DNA of 64,000 bases. Origin: Halovenus amylolytica. Lineage in GTDB: Archaea; Halobacteriota; Halobacteria; Halobacteriales; Haloarculaceae. The notes under the pieces were generated by a model. That model did not search any database. It was not told the origin of the DNA and worked only from the letters and a program-made list of their open reading frames with translations. Positions within the stretch are counted from its first letter, which is position 1. Every line of letters starts with the position of its first letter. The DNA is taken from contig SAYS01000020.1 of assembly GCA_004015825.1 (NCBI GenBank), positions 1 through 64,000 on the forward strand. Reading direction: 5' to 3'. The position numbers and the translations under genes are program-made. Positions 1 to 10,002 of this stretch are shown one piece after another.

Positions 1-114
1 CCACCGCTGTTGGATCGGCTAATCGAAGATGCCCAAAAAATCCATCAGCAGCGTCTCGTGCTTCAGGAACGACTGGCTACCGGTATCCAGCCAAGAACCG
101 CAGAGGTGGCTTAG
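1..114 (+). CDS. C-terminal fragment of an unknown ORF
   Basis: An open frame enters from the left edge and stops with TAG at 112-114, giving 37 residues that end in QPRTAEVA. It is basic and glutamine-rich, unlike the acidic proteins around it. It lies directly against the broken end of the oppositely oriented DUF3179 gene, so it may be the end of a mobile-element or phage-type gene that landed there. I do not recognise the family, and the fragment is too short to be sure that it is coding. Confidence 0.35.
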   Translation, partial: PPLLDRLIEDAQKIHQQRLVLQERLATGIQPRTAEVA

Positions 115-655
115 CTAAAGACGGATGGACCAGGTTGTTGTTGATCAGTCGCCCGGAGACACCGAACTCCGTCTCGCCGCGTTCGAACCCCTGGGCAGTC
201 CCCGTCAGCGGGCAGTATGTGACGCTGACCGGCGTGCCGTCGATCTCGTCGTTGACGATCTCGTGGTGGACGAGAATCCGCCGGGGGTAGGCTTTTGGAT
301 CGTCACCACCGACGGCCAGCACAGTCGAATCGTCGTCCAGCCCGATCGCCTCCCCGGGTGAGACGAACGTCGGATCGTCGATCGAGGGGATTCCGTCTTT
401 CGGCGGGCCGCCATCCTGTGCGTTCCGTTCCAGGTCGGCGAGTGAGACGGGAATCGGTAGTTTGCGGTCGCCAAACGGCGGTGCGTTCGCCGGTTCGTCG
501 GTCGGTGGATCGTCACCGACGAACATACTCTCCTCGATCTCTCCTTGCGATACCTGCTGTCCTCCGTCGGTAGTCAGCGAACTGCAGCCAGCGAGCACCA
601 CGGTACCGGCACCGAGGGCCGCGAGCAGCGAACGGCGGGAAAGACGAACTGTCAT
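77..655 (-). pseudogene. DUF3179-type Tat lipoprotein, 3'-truncated
   Basis: The 192-residue product begins with a Tat lipoprotein signal: RR at residues 7-8 and lipobox LAGC with Cys24. It then has an acidic linker and the start of a DUF3179 domain (VSVTYCPLTGT near residue 143). Family members usually run to 300 residues or more. Here similarity to the usual pattern (FGVSGRLxNNNLV) stops at about residue 176, and roughly 17 unrelated codons follow to the stop. The break falls at about 120-131, beside the unknown ORF fragment at 1-114. The gene is probably non-functional, cut by an insertion or rearrangement whose remainder lies outside the window. The function of DUF3179 is not known. Confidence 0.7.
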
Positions 656-797
656 TGAACAAAGATAGCGCGTGAGACCAGATCAAAGACGCGTGATTGT
701 GCGTGGTTACCACACGAAAGCAGTAGTTTCGTAATGGAACCACCCGGTTGCGGGTGAAACTCTCAAGCCCCTCCCAGTCCTACCTACCGGCGAGAGG

Positions 798-2243
798 ATG
801 TCGTCGCTCGCAACGGCACGATTGGCCGCCGTCACCCCGGCGTTTCTCCAGCGAGCGACGGCGACGACAGTCGAGGACTGGCTGGCGTACGTCGAGCCGG
901 ATGGGATCGTTCTGACAGGGGCAGCGCCAGCCCCGCGAGCGATGAACACGCTTCGCCGGCACTGTCCACCCGAGACAGTGTTGTTCGATCCCGCCGGTGG
1001 AAACGGGAAACGCGGTCCGGTGGAGATCGGGGGCATCCAGTTCTGCTTTGCACCCGACCTCGACGCTGTCGAAGCGATCGCACGGCAGGAAGCAGACCAG
1101 TTCGACACCGACGAACCGACCTACGTCGTGAGCAATCTGCTCGAACTGGACGTGGATACGACCACACTCTCCACGACACTCGTCGGGAAAGACGCCTACA
1201 GCGAGGCACTCGGGGCAGAGGGACTCGACGGCGAGTACGTCCACATCTCGACGGCGTTACCCGCAGAGTACCGGCAGCAGTGGGACGGGCTGTCGATCGT
1301 CGGTGGGGGAGACGAGTCCGGAGCCAGTGACAGCCCACTCGTCGCGCTGGATTGCCGAAGTGACGGCGAGATCTTGACCCACACAGTCCGACCGGACCGA
1401 CTCGGTTTGCAGGCGCTCGATCGGGTGGGGCCGAGTCGTGCCCGCACACTTCGCGAAGCAGGCTATACGAGTCGCGAACTGATCGCGAGTGCCGATCGGA
1501 CACGGCTGGCCGACCTCGCCGGAATCGGCACCACCACTGCCGGCCGGATCCAGCAGAGTGCCGAGGCGATCAGCCGAGGTGAGGTGGTCCGGACGGGCTC
1601 CGAGCCACTGCCCGACGGCGATCCGGTCTTCGTCGATATCGAAACAGACGGACTCTCCCCGACGATTACGTGGCTGGTCGGCGTGCTCGATGGGTCGGCC
1701 TCGGGGGGAAACTATATCTCCTTCTTGCAGACCGATCCCGACGACCCCGGGCGGGCAATCGAGGATTTCGTGGCCTGGTACACAGCGAACGCGAGCCACC
1801 GGCCGCTGGTCGCCTACAACGGCTGGCGGTTCGATTTCGAGGTGCTCCACGAGCAGCTCGTCGAACACTGCTCACACTACGCCGAGGACTGGACCAGCAC
1901 GTACCGGTTCGATCCCTACCAGTGGGCGGTCACGAACGGAAACGCGATTCTCCCGGGCCGGACGAACAAACTCGAAGACGTCGCGGCGGCGCTCGGGTAC
2001 GAGCGAGAAGAGGAGGCACTGACAGGCGCAGCAGTGGCCAGACAGTATCGCCAGTGGATGGCCGACCGCTCGCCGGAGACGGAGCCGGACTGGGAGCGGT
2101 TCAGCGGCTACTGCGAGGACGACGTGCGAGCACTCGCCGTCGTCTACGACGCACTCGAAGCGAGCGGTCGGATCGAATCGAACAATGACGACGACACTAC
2201 CACGCAAACCGAGACGACACAGGGAACACTCTCGGAGTGGTGA
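798..2243 (+). CDS. MrfB/YprB-like 3'-5' exonuclease with HhH domain
   Basis: The protein has 481 residues. The C-terminal half is an RNase H-like DEDD exonuclease: motif I DIETDG near residue 279, motif II YNGWRFDFEVL near 340, and motif III YCEDDVRAL near 438. The middle (about residues 200-255) has two helix-hairpin-helix-like stretches, LDRVGPSRARTLREAG and LADLAGIGTTTAGRI, expected to bind DNA. The N-terminal 190 residues are not recognised. It lies 24 bases upstream of a MrfA/YprA-type helicase on the same strand, which matches the bacterial mrfAB pair (mitomycin repair in Bacillus subtilis). The exonuclease call is firm; the repair role is inferred from the pairing. Confidence 0.85.
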   Translation: MSSLATARLAAVTPAFLQRATATTVEDWLAYVEPDGIVLTGAAPAPRAMNTLRRHCPPETVLFDPAGGNGKRGPVEIGGIQFCFAPDLDAVEAIARQEADQFDTDEPTYVVSNLLELDVDTTTLSTTLVGKDAYSEALGAEGLDGEYVHISTALPAEYRQQWDGLSIVGGGDESGASDSPLVALDCRSDGEILTHTVRPDRLGLQALDRVGPSRARTLREAGYTSRELIASADRTRLADLAGIGTTTAGRIQQSAEAISRGEVVRTGSEPLPDGDPVFVDIETDGLSPTITWLVGVLDGSASGGNYISFLQTDPDDPGRAIEDFVAWYTANASHRPLVAYNGWRFDFEVLHEQLVEHCSHYAEDWTSTYRFDPYQWAVTNGNAILPGRTNKLEDVAAALGYEREEEALTGAAVARQYRQWMADRSPETEPDWERFSGYCEDDVRALAVVYDALEASGRIESNNDDDTTTQTETTQGTLSEW

Positions 2244-2267
2244 TCCAGAAATGAACCAGAGGAGACG

Positions 2268-4667
2268 ATGAGCAAGGAGTCAGAGCCACCAGAGCACGCC
2301 CCGACCACGGCACAGGGACTGGAACGGACAGTACCGAACTACGACGACCAGCTGGTCCACGCCGAGACAGTCCCGGCGGAGGTGGCCCAGTACGTCGATC
2401 CCCACGAAGTGCTCGGGGGCCACCTCGCTGCGGAGTTCACAGATGTGGTCGGTGATCTCTACACTCACCAGGCACGGGCGCTCGAACGACTCGAACGGGG
2501 CGAGAACGTCTGTGTCGCAACGTCGACCTCATCGGGCAAAACGTACGTCTACGCCCTCCAGATCGCCCGGAACCACCTCGCGAACCCCGACTCGACAGCG
2601 CTGCTCGTCTATCCGACGAAGGCACTCTCCCGTGACCAGCAACAGGAACTCAACGGACTCTTCGAACAGTTAGGGCTGGATCTCTCCGTCGAGGTCTACG
2701 ACGGCGATACGCCGAGTGACCGCCGCAAGCGGATCCGGGAGAACGCGGACGTGATCATCACGAACTTCGCGGGCGCCAACGTCTATCTGGGCTCGCACAC
2801 GCGCTGGCACTCGTTTTTCGGCGACTGCGAACTGCTCGCCATCGACGAATCCCACAGCTACACGGGCGTCCACGGGATGCACGTCGCCTGGACGATCCGT
2901 CGACTGCGCAGGATTCTCGACAACTACGGGAGCGATCCACAGATCGTCTGCACCTCGGCGACGATCGGCAACCCCAGAGAGCACTCCGAGCGGCTGACCG
3001 GGCGGGAGTTTACTGTCGTCGAGGCGGATGGCTCCCCACACGGACAGCGGGATATCGCCTTCTGGAAACCGCCGGTCGCCGATGACGAACTCGGAGAGGA
3101 TGCGACCTTCGAGGAGTTCCGGGCGGCACAGACCAACCCTGTCCGCGAGGCGAGTTCGGTTCTCGCCCATCTCGGGCTGTCGGGCGTCCAGACGCTCATG
3201 TTCACCCGGAGCCGGAAGAACGCCGAACTCGGCGCGAAGTACGCCGGGAGTGCCGCGAGCAATCACCCTGACGGTAGCTATCTCTCCGTCGAACCCTACC
3301 ACGCTGGACTCGGCAAGGAGACACGCCGGGGGACGGAGTACGAGTTCAAAACTGGCCAGCTCGACGGCGTCACCTCGACGAACGCGCTCGAACTCGGGAT
3401 CGATATCGGCTCGATGGACGCGACGATTCTGACCGGCTATCCGGGTACCAGACAGTCGTTCTGGCAGCAGGTCGGCCGGTCGGGCCGGGGCGAGGCCGAT
3501 GCACTCTCGGTGTTCGTCGCCCGCGCGGACGCGATCGACCAGTTCATCCTCGACAATCCGGAGTACGTCCTCGGCGACGCGATCGAAGATGCAGTCATCG
3601 GATTGGAGAACAACCCCGTCTACGCGAAACACGTCCTCGCTGCAGCGGAGGAATCGCCACTGACGGGCGCTGACCGGGAGTACTTCGACGGACAGCGACT
3701 GGACCGCGCCGTCGAAATGTGGTGCGACGCCGGGGAGCTTGCCGGTGATCTCTCCCGGAGCGTGCGCTACACTGGCTCGCCACGACCGCAGGCGGATATC
3801 TCGCTGTACGGCAGTTCAGATATCCAGTTCAGGGTCACCTGTCAGAACGGGGAGATCGACATGGAGCCAATCGACAGAGAGCGGGCCTACCGCGATCACC
3901 ACGAGGGGGCGCTCTTTTTGCACGACGGCGCACAGTACGAGGTCGTCGAGTTCGACGAACAGCTGCCCCATCCCTCGATCACCGTACAGGAGGTCAGGAC
4001 AGACGAGTACACTGAGACACTGTCGGAGAAGACGATCCGTGATCTCGATGTCGAGGAGAGCCGGGATCTTGGTGACGGCTACCGGCTTGCCTGGGGGACC
4101 GGTACCGTCGAGATCCACTACACCCACTACCGGCGCAAGGAGATCAGTTCCGGGAAGACGAGCGCACCGTTGCGGCCGACCGGACTCGATCCGATCGAGT
4201 TGCGCACCCAGCTGGTCTGGGTCGAGACGCCGGAACGCCTGCGCGACGAGATTCTCCAGACAGTCACCGGCGAGGATCCCGCGTCGCTGACCGAACGGGA
4301 CGGCATGGATATCTTCGGCGGCGGGCTCCACGGCGCGGAACACGGGATGATCAAGCTCACACCGCTGGAGTTGCGGATGGACAAGTCGGATCTCGGCGGG
4401 CTGAGCACGCCACGACACGAGGAGACGGGCGTGCCGACGTGGTTCATCCACGGCGCGGTCGAGGGGGGACTGGGTTTCTGCAAGCGGATCTACGACCGGT
4501 TCGAGCCGATCGCTCGCCGCACGCGCCAGCGCGTCGACGCCTGTGACTGTTCGGGCACCGGTGGCTGTCCGGCCTGTATCATGGACTCACAGTGTGGCAA
4601 CCAGAACCAGTTCCTGCACACCGAGGCGACCGTCGAGGTGCTCGACAGGCTGCTCGCACAGCTCTGA
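2268..4667 (+). CDS. MrfA/YprA-like DEAD/DEAH-box helicase with C-terminal zinc motif
   Basis: This 799-residue superfamily 2 helicase has a Walker A variant (TSTSSGKT, about residue 85), a DESH box (about 193), SAT-type motif III (TSATIG) and motif VI QQVGRSGRG (about 400). The C-terminus has the DUF1998/MrfA-type four-cysteine cluster within CDCSGTGGCPACIMDSQCG (about 759-778), expected to hold a metal. Length and architecture match MrfA/YprA. It is predicted to translocate on DNA and deliver substrate to the exonuclease encoded just upstream. In B. subtilis this pair removes mitomycin lesions independently of UvrABC; transfer of that role to this archaeon is inference. Confidence 0.9.
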   Translation: MSKESEPPEHAPTTAQGLERTVPNYDDQLVHAETVPAEVAQYVDPHEVLGGHLAAEFTDVVGDLYTHQARALERLERGENVCVATSTSSGKTYVYALQIARNHLANPDSTALLVYPTKALSRDQQQELNGLFEQLGLDLSVEVYDGDTPSDRRKRIRENADVIITNFAGANVYLGSHTRWHSFFGDCELLAIDESHSYTGVHGMHVAWTIRRLRRILDNYGSDPQIVCTSATIGNPREHSERLTGREFTVVEADGSPHGQRDIAFWKPPVADDELGEDATFEEFRAAQTNPVREASSVLAHLGLSGVQTLMFTRSRKNAELGAKYAGSAASNHPDGSYLSVEPYHAGLGKETRRGTEYEFKTGQLDGVTSTNALELGIDIGSMDATILTGYPGTRQSFWQQVGRSGRGEADALSVFVARADAIDQFILDNPEYVLGDAIEDAVIGLENNPVYAKHVLAAAEESPLTGADREYFDGQRLDRAVEMWCDAGELAGDLSRSVRYTGSPRPQADISLYGSSDIQFRVTCQNGEIDMEPIDRERAYRDHHEGALFLHDGAQYEVVEFDEQLPHPSITVQEVRTDEYTETLSEKTIRDLDVEESRDLGDGYRLAWGTGTVEIHYTHYRRKEISSGKTSAPLRPTGLDPIELRTQLVWVETPERLRDEILQTVTGEDPASLTERDGMDIFGGGLHGAEHGMIKLTPLELRMDKSDLGGLSTPRHEETGVPTWFIHGAVEGGLGFCKRIYDRFEPIARRTRQRVDACDCSGTGGCPACIMDSQCGNQNQFLHTEATVEVLDRLLAQL

Positions 4668-4737
4668 TCGAGAGGCGGGATCAGGAGGTGGCGCTTCCGC
4701 TCGCCAGCGAGGAAACCAGAAAAACGAGAATCCCCCG

Positions 4738-4869
4738 TCAGGCAGTTACGCGGTACGTGGACTTGTACGCGATTTCGGTGTTGTGACAGTTTGGACAGAC
4801 GTACTCTGTGAGCTTTGTCGTCTCGTCATTGTGGCTCATCCGCGTACCACACTGGTTGCAGGTAGGCAT
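4738..4869 (-). CDS. Small zinc-ribbon protein (43 aa)
   Basis: The reading frame starts with ATG at 4869 and stops with TGA at 4738-4740. The product begins MPTCNQCGTRM and has a second pair CPNC about 25 residues later, so CxxC-x(n)-CxxC gives a four-cysteine zinc ribbon that fills most of the protein. An AT-rich TATA-like stretch (CTTTAATAGG on this strand, near 4892-4901) lies 23-32 bases before the ATG, consistent with a leaderless transcript. Similar tiny zinc fingers are abundant in haloarchaea and mostly uncharacterised. It converges on the helicase gene. Confidence 0.7.
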   Translation of the reverse strand: MPTCNQCGTRMSHNDETTKLTEYVCPNCHNTEIAYKSTYRVTA

Positions 4870-5177
4870 TACAAATGATGATAGATCCTATTCCTATTAA
4901 AGCATTATGCTCCTATTATCGATTAAAAGACCTATATTTATAAGGGAAGTTCATGACGTTTCAGCGGAAAATATAAAATCGGATTTATTTCTGAAGGATC
5001 CCGAGATATAGGTGGATAAATTAGAAAAAGTAGTTTCCAGTCGGTGGATGGGACTGGCTCGTCGGTATCAAAATAGCAGAGAGAAGTTATATTCTCGAAG
5101 AAGCAGCGGTCGCTGGGAGAGATAAGAGCGAAGCAACAGAGAGAGGCAAATCGGAGCGGAGCAGCAAATGAGGGTTG
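4870..5177. other. AT-rich intergenic region
   Basis: No convincing gene is seen. The left part is AT-rich and holds the promoter of the small zinc-ribbon gene. The right part becomes purine-rich and contains short inverted repeats, such as CAGCG-GT-CGCTG at 5104-5115 and CAGCAA/TTGCTG at 5162-5180, which lead into the hairpin series behind icd. Confidence 0.5.
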
Positions 5178-5266
5178 CTGGCGGCGTGGCCGCCAGAGTC
5201 AGAAAAACTCGTTATGCGAGTTTCTCGATATTTTTGCGGCTCCGCCGCAAAAGCCCGAGACGTTGC

Positions 5267-5281
<15 letters not shown>
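5178..5281. repeat. Run of four perfect hairpins behind icd
   Basis: Four perfect inverted repeats follow one another: CTGGCGGC/GCCGCCAG at 5178-5196 (loop GTG), AAACTCG/CGAGTTT at 5205-5223, TTTTGCGGC/GCCGCAAAA at 5232-5252 (loop TCC), and CGAGACGTTG/CAACGTCTCG at about 5255-5281. The last overlaps the end of icd. The first three start exactly 27 bases apart. The middle two have flanking A and T runs and could terminate transcription on either strand. Confidence 0.7.
5205..5223 (-). terminator. Candidate terminator of icd
   Basis: Read on the minus strand, the stem AAACTCG/CGAGTTT (5-base loop) is followed directly by further T residues, 44 bases past the icd stop. A second stem (5232-5252) ending in an A/T run lies between it and the stop. 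Hairpin plus T tract suggests a termination zone, although archaeal terminators often need only the T tract. Confidence 0.45.
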
Positions 5282-6532
<1,251 letters not shown>

Positions 6533-6554
6533 ATATAGGACGTTCTGTATGGGG

Positions 6555-6564
6555 CTGTAAAGTT
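6555..6564 (-). promoter_or_regulatory. Putative TATA box of icd
   Basis: On the minus strand the sequence CTTTACAG lies about 25-30 bases before the icd ATG at 6532. This spacing is typical of leaderless haloarchaeal promoters. It is assigned from position and base composition only. Confidence 0.4.
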
Positions 6565-6790
6565 ATGCCGCTTTCGTCGAGATATATTCTAGCCAACAAA
6601 CACGAACGTTGGTTTATGCGGAGAACCGTTAATTTCGCCGAGAGAAGGTGGACAGTGACACAAAAATATAGTATAAATTCAACTGATTGATATTATGATA
6701 GGGGAGACAACACATCGTTCGGCTACCAGCATGCGTCGCGAAACGCGTTCGGTGACATGAGTTATCCTGGGTCAGCAGCAAAGCTTTCGT

Positions 6791-7645
6791 ATGGAACTGG
6801 TGGTCCACGGCGGGGCCGGCGGTGTACCGGACGACCCCAAACAGCGACAGCAGGTCCTCGACCGGGCAGCGGCTGTTGGCGCAGAGACAGCGGAGCCGCT
6901 GACCGCAGCGGTCACGACCGTACGCGTCCTGGAGGCGGATCCACGCTTCAACGCCGGTGTCGGGAGCGCAGTCCAGAGCGATGGGATAATCCGAACCGAC
7001 GCAGGAGTGATGACAGGTGCGGGCACGACTGGAGCCGCCTGCTCGATGCCGGGTGTCGAGCACGCTGCTGGTGTTGCCCAGGTCGTCGCCGAAGAGACAC
7101 CTCACGTCCTCGTCTCTGGACAGCAGGCAGTCGATATCGCCGAGGCGTTCGATATTCCGACTGGCGTCGATCTCTGGAGTCCAGCGACCGGAGAGCGCTG
7201 GGCGGAGCTACCTGCACCCGGCGACGAGACGCGGGAGCAGCTCGAATTCGTCCGCGAGCAGTTCGGCGGCATCGATACGGTGGGCGCAGTCGCGACCGAC
7301 GGCGATGGGATCGCAGCTGTCACCTCCACTGGCGGTCGCTGGTGTGCACTCGCAGGACGAGTCGGTGACGTTCCACAGATCGGTGCAGGGTTCTACGCCA
7401 CGGAACACGCGGCCGCGAGCACAACTGGCGCAGGCGAGGCGATCGCCCGCTTCGGGCTCGCGCGCCGGGTCGTCGACGCGATGGAAAACGGTGACGACCC
7501 GGAAACAGCGACAGACCGGACGATCCGCGGGTTTGGGGCCGAGACAGGGGCTGAAGCGGGCGTGATCGCAGTCGACATCGACGGCCGGACCGGGAGTGCG
7601 TTCAACTCTGACGGGATGCAAACGGCAGCGGCAAGCAGATACTGA
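6791..7645 (+). CDS. Isoaspartyl peptidase / L-asparaginase (Ntn hydrolase)
   Basis: The 284-residue protein begins MELVVHGGAGG, the type 2 asparaginase (plant-type, EC 3.4.19.5/3.5.1.1) signature. Autocleavage is expected before Thr163 in IDTVGAVATD, which becomes the N-terminal nucleophile of the beta chain; the usual TSTGG substrate-binding motif follows at about 178-182. The enzyme cleaves isoaspartyl dipeptides left by protein damage and can hydrolyse asparagine. It is 35 bases upstream of the methionine aminopeptidase gene on the same strand, so the two protein-turnover genes are probably co-transcribed. Confidence 0.92.
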   Translation: MELVVHGGAGGVPDDPKQRQQVLDRAAAVGAETAEPLTAAVTTVRVLEADPRFNAGVGSAVQSDGIIRTDAGVMTGAGTTGAACSMPGVEHAAGVAQVVAEETPHVLVSGQQAVDIAEAFDIPTGVDLWSPATGERWAELPAPGDETREQLEFVREQFGGIDTVGAVATDGDGIAAVTSTGGRWCALAGRVGDVPQIGAGFYATEHAAASTTGAGEAIARFGLARRVVDAMENGDDPETATDRTIRGFGAETGAEAGVIAVDIDGRTGSAFNSDGMQTAAASRY

Positions 7646-7680
7646 CGCCGAGACGGTACGCCTATGCCGCTGACCGCCAA

Positions 7681-8583
7681 ATGACGAGCATGAGCAGCGA
7701 CGTGGATCTCGACTCCGAGCAGTACCAGAAACATCGGGAGGCAGGCGAAATCCTCCAGACAGTTCGTGACGAGGCCGTCGACCGGATCGAGGTCGGCGCG
7801 AGCCACCTCGAACTCGCGGAGTGGGCCGAAGACCGCATCCGGGAACTCGGCGGAAAACCCGCCTTCCCGCTGAATATCTCGATCGACGAGGAAGCCGCGC
7901 ACGCGACGCCAGGGATCGACGACGGCGCCACCTTCGGCGAGGAGATGATCAACATCGACATCGGTGTCCACGTCGACGGCTGGCTGGCAGATTCGGCGAT
8001 CACGGTCGATCTCTCTGGCCACGACGAACTCGTCGAGGCCTCGGCCGAAGCGCTAGACGCGGTTCTAGATATGATCGAACCCGGGATCAACACGGCGCTT
8101 CTGGGCGACGTGATCGGTCGAACCATCGACGGCTACGGCTACAACCCGGTCGTCAACCTCACCGGTCACGGGCTGGGCCACTGGGAACAGCACACGACAC
8201 CGAACATTCCGAACCGGAAGGTTCCGGAGGGAACGACCCTGGCGGTCGGTGATGTCGTGGCGATCGAACCGTTTGCGACCGACGGTGGTGGGAAAGTGAA
8301 AGAAGGAAGCTCGGAGGAGATCTTCGCGCTCGAATCCGAGCGGTCGATCCGGGACCGCCAGGCCCGCCAGGCGCTCGATCAGATCACCGAGGAGTTCCGG
8401 ACACTCCCCTTCGCGACTCGATGGCTCGATACCTCACGGCCGGAACTCGCACTCCGGCGACTCAAACAGCAGGATATCGTCCACGGCTATCCGGTCCTGA
8501 AGGAGAAGGAAGGCTGTTACGTCAGCCAGAAAGAACATACAGTCATCGTAACCGAAGACGGCTGTGAAGTCACGACGCGCTGA
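7681..8583 (+). CDS. map: Methionine aminopeptidase, type II
   Basis: The enzyme removes the initiator methionine from new proteins. All five metal ligands of the pita-bread fold are visible: Asp in NIDIGVHVDG (about 91), Asp in WLADSAITVD, His in GHGLGHW (about 163), Glu in IEPFATDGG (about 196) and the last Glu before HTVIV (about 285). The insert between the His and the final ligands and the 300-residue length fit archaeal type II enzymes without an N-terminal extension. The start could be the ATG at 7681 or 7690. It ends 9 bases from a convergent zinc-ribbon gene. Confidence 0.95.
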   Translation: MTSMSSDVDLDSEQYQKHREAGEILQTVRDEAVDRIEVGASHLELAEWAEDRIRELGGKPAFPLNISIDEEAAHATPGIDDGATFGEEMINIDIGVHVDGWLADSAITVDLSGHDELVEASAEALDAVLDMIEPGINTALLGDVIGRTIDGYGYNPVVNLTGHGLGHWEQHTTPNIPNRKVPEGTTLAVGDVVAIEPFATDGGGKVKEGSSEEIFALESERSIRDRQARQALDQITEEFRTLPFATRWLDTSRPELALRRLKQQDIVHGYPVLKEKEGCYVSQKEHTVIVTEDGCEVTTR

Positions 8584-8592
8584 GCGTAGCGA

Positions 8593-8793
8593 TCAGGCGT
8601 TGTTCATGCGTCGCGTTGTCGTCTCCCCACACTCGAGACACTCGCTGACGCGGTACGGCTCGCGGGAGTACTCCGAGTTCTCTTCTTTGGCGCTTTCGGT
8701 GAGAATTTCGACCGAAACGGTGTGTGGCGTCTGTCGGTCACAGCTGGAACACTCCTCGGTCATATCTGCAATCGAGTCGTCTATAGCGGCCAT
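8593..8793 (-). CDS. Small zinc beta-ribbon protein (DUF7835-like)
   Basis: The 66-residue protein has CSSC (about residues 15-18) and CLEC (about 53-56), making one zinc ribbon with TPHTVSVEIL between them. The pattern matches a widespread haloarchaeal family that I recall as DUF7835. No function is known. It stands alone, convergent with map. Confidence 0.75.
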   Translation of the reverse strand: MAAIDDSIADMTEECSSCDRQTPHTVSVEILTESAKEENSEYSREPYRVSECLECGETTTRRMNNA

Positions 8794-9302
8794 TGTACCA
8801 GTAGAGAAGGGCTATCGGGATATAAAAAAGGCCGATCGTTGAGTCCGTTTATCGCCACACTGGAGTCGGTTTTGATGGTCTGAGTGTTCTCCCTCCAGTA
8901 AACCGTTTATCGAGCGTCGAGAGACAATATTTCAGCTCTCTCAGATTGAACGGCCGAAAAATTTAAATATAACTTTAAAGATAGTGTCTGTGATCTGTTC
9001 GACAGGAAATCCGGCCCCAATAATCAGAACTGAAATCCCCAATCGAGATGTAGGGCAGGCCGGTCTATACGCAAGAAGGGATATTTTATCGGGTTCAGAT
9101 CGCAGTTCGCGATGATTGTCTCGATGCGTCTGTACTGAAAAATCGGGCCAAATTCAGTATACGATTTTTGCACCGGGAATCGAACTGTCGGTTTGGTTCG
9201 GCTGTCACCGTTTCCCGTTACTCGTCGGAGAGGTCGTGATGTTCGGTGAGTCGATTCGGGTGAGACCGGTACATCTTCCACGTACGGGCATCTACTGTGG
9301 AT
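8794..9302. other. Non-coding AT-rich spacer
   Basis: This 509-base stretch is much lower in G+C than the flanking genes, with poly-A/T runs near 8958-8985. An 85-codon minus-strand frame at 9024-9281 has no acidic bias and no recognisable motif, so I treat it as spurious. I see no RNA gene, repeat or recognisable gene remnant. Confidence 0.5.
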
Positions 9303-9848
9303 ATGGAGCAGGTATTTGCGCCGTGGCGTATCGAGTGGGTCGAACGCGAGACCGGCTCGGAGTTCGACGACTGTGTCTTCTGTGAACTACCCGACCGTGA
9401 GCCACACCGCGAGTACTACCATCTGGCAGACAGCGAGAATGCATACGTACTGCTCAACAACTACCCGTACAATCCGGGCCACGCACTGATCGTCCCCCGA
9501 GAACACACCGGCGAGTACCGCGATCTCGACGAGCAGAGCCTGCTCGAAAAAGAGCGACTCGTCCAGCGGACGATCGACGCGATGGACGAAGCGCTCGGAC
9601 CCGACGGCTACAATGTGGGCTACAACCTCGGAAGTACCGCTGCCGGTGGCTCGATCGGTGACCACCTCCACGCCCACGTCGTCCCCCGCTGGGAGGGTGA
9701 TACGAACTTCATGCCGACGATCTCCGACACGAAAGTAATCGTCGAGGCGGTCCTCGACACGTACGACCGATTGCACGAAGCGTTTCGCTCCCAGGACGGC
9801 ACCCACTCCGGGAACACTGAGACGGCAATAGTTGTGGATGAGCCGTGA
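9303..9848 (+). CDS. HIT family nucleotide hydrolase/transferase
   Basis: The 181-residue histidine triad protein has CVFC near residue 24 and the catalytic HLHAHVVPRW motif near residue 121. The length and the MEQVFAPWRIEWV start resemble the Fhit/AP4A-phosphorylase-like branch of the HIT family, which acts on dinucleoside polyphosphates or nucleotidyl adducts. The ATG at 9303 is preferred over the in-frame GTG two codons upstream because homologous starts begin with MEQVFAPW. The exact substrate cannot be read from the sequence. Confidence 0.9.
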   Translation: MEQVFAPWRIEWVERETGSEFDDCVFCELPDREPHREYYHLADSENAYVLLNNYPYNPGHALIVPREHTGEYRDLDEQSLLEKERLVQRTIDAMDEALGPDGYNVGYNLGSTAAGGSIGDHLHAHVVPRWEGDTNFMPTISDTKVIVEAVLDTYDRLHEAFRSQDGTHSGNTETAIVVDEP

Positions 9849-9898
9849 ATTACTTACACGTACCACAAGATTTATTCTTCATGTAGTAAACTTTGTAA

Positions 9899-10002
9899 GT
9901 GGGGTGTATTCCCCACGAATCCCCCACTGCGATTCACTATCCCCCCCACAGCGAATCGCTATCCCCCACATTCCACGGTTGCAGATCCCCCCACACTGCA
10001 AC
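9899..10002. repeat. C-rich repeat region with three hairpins
   Basis: Five runs of TCCCC(C)AC lie between the HIT gene and taw1. They are arranged in hairpins: GTGGGG/CCCCAC at 9899-9916, GCGATTC/GAATCGC at 9929-9959 with a C-tract in the loop, and GTTGCAG/CTGCAAC at 9978-10002, again with a C-tract loop. It could be a structured leader or a terminator zone. Confidence 0.6.

Noticed and set aside
2670-3632. 320-codon frame antisense to the MrfA-like helicase
   Set aside because: Overlaps the helicase motifs fully and has no recognisable domain.
9024-9281. 85-codon minus-strand frame in the AT-rich gap before the HIT gene
   Set aside because: Basic, no motif, low-G+C composition unlike haloarchaeal genes; no convincing promoter.
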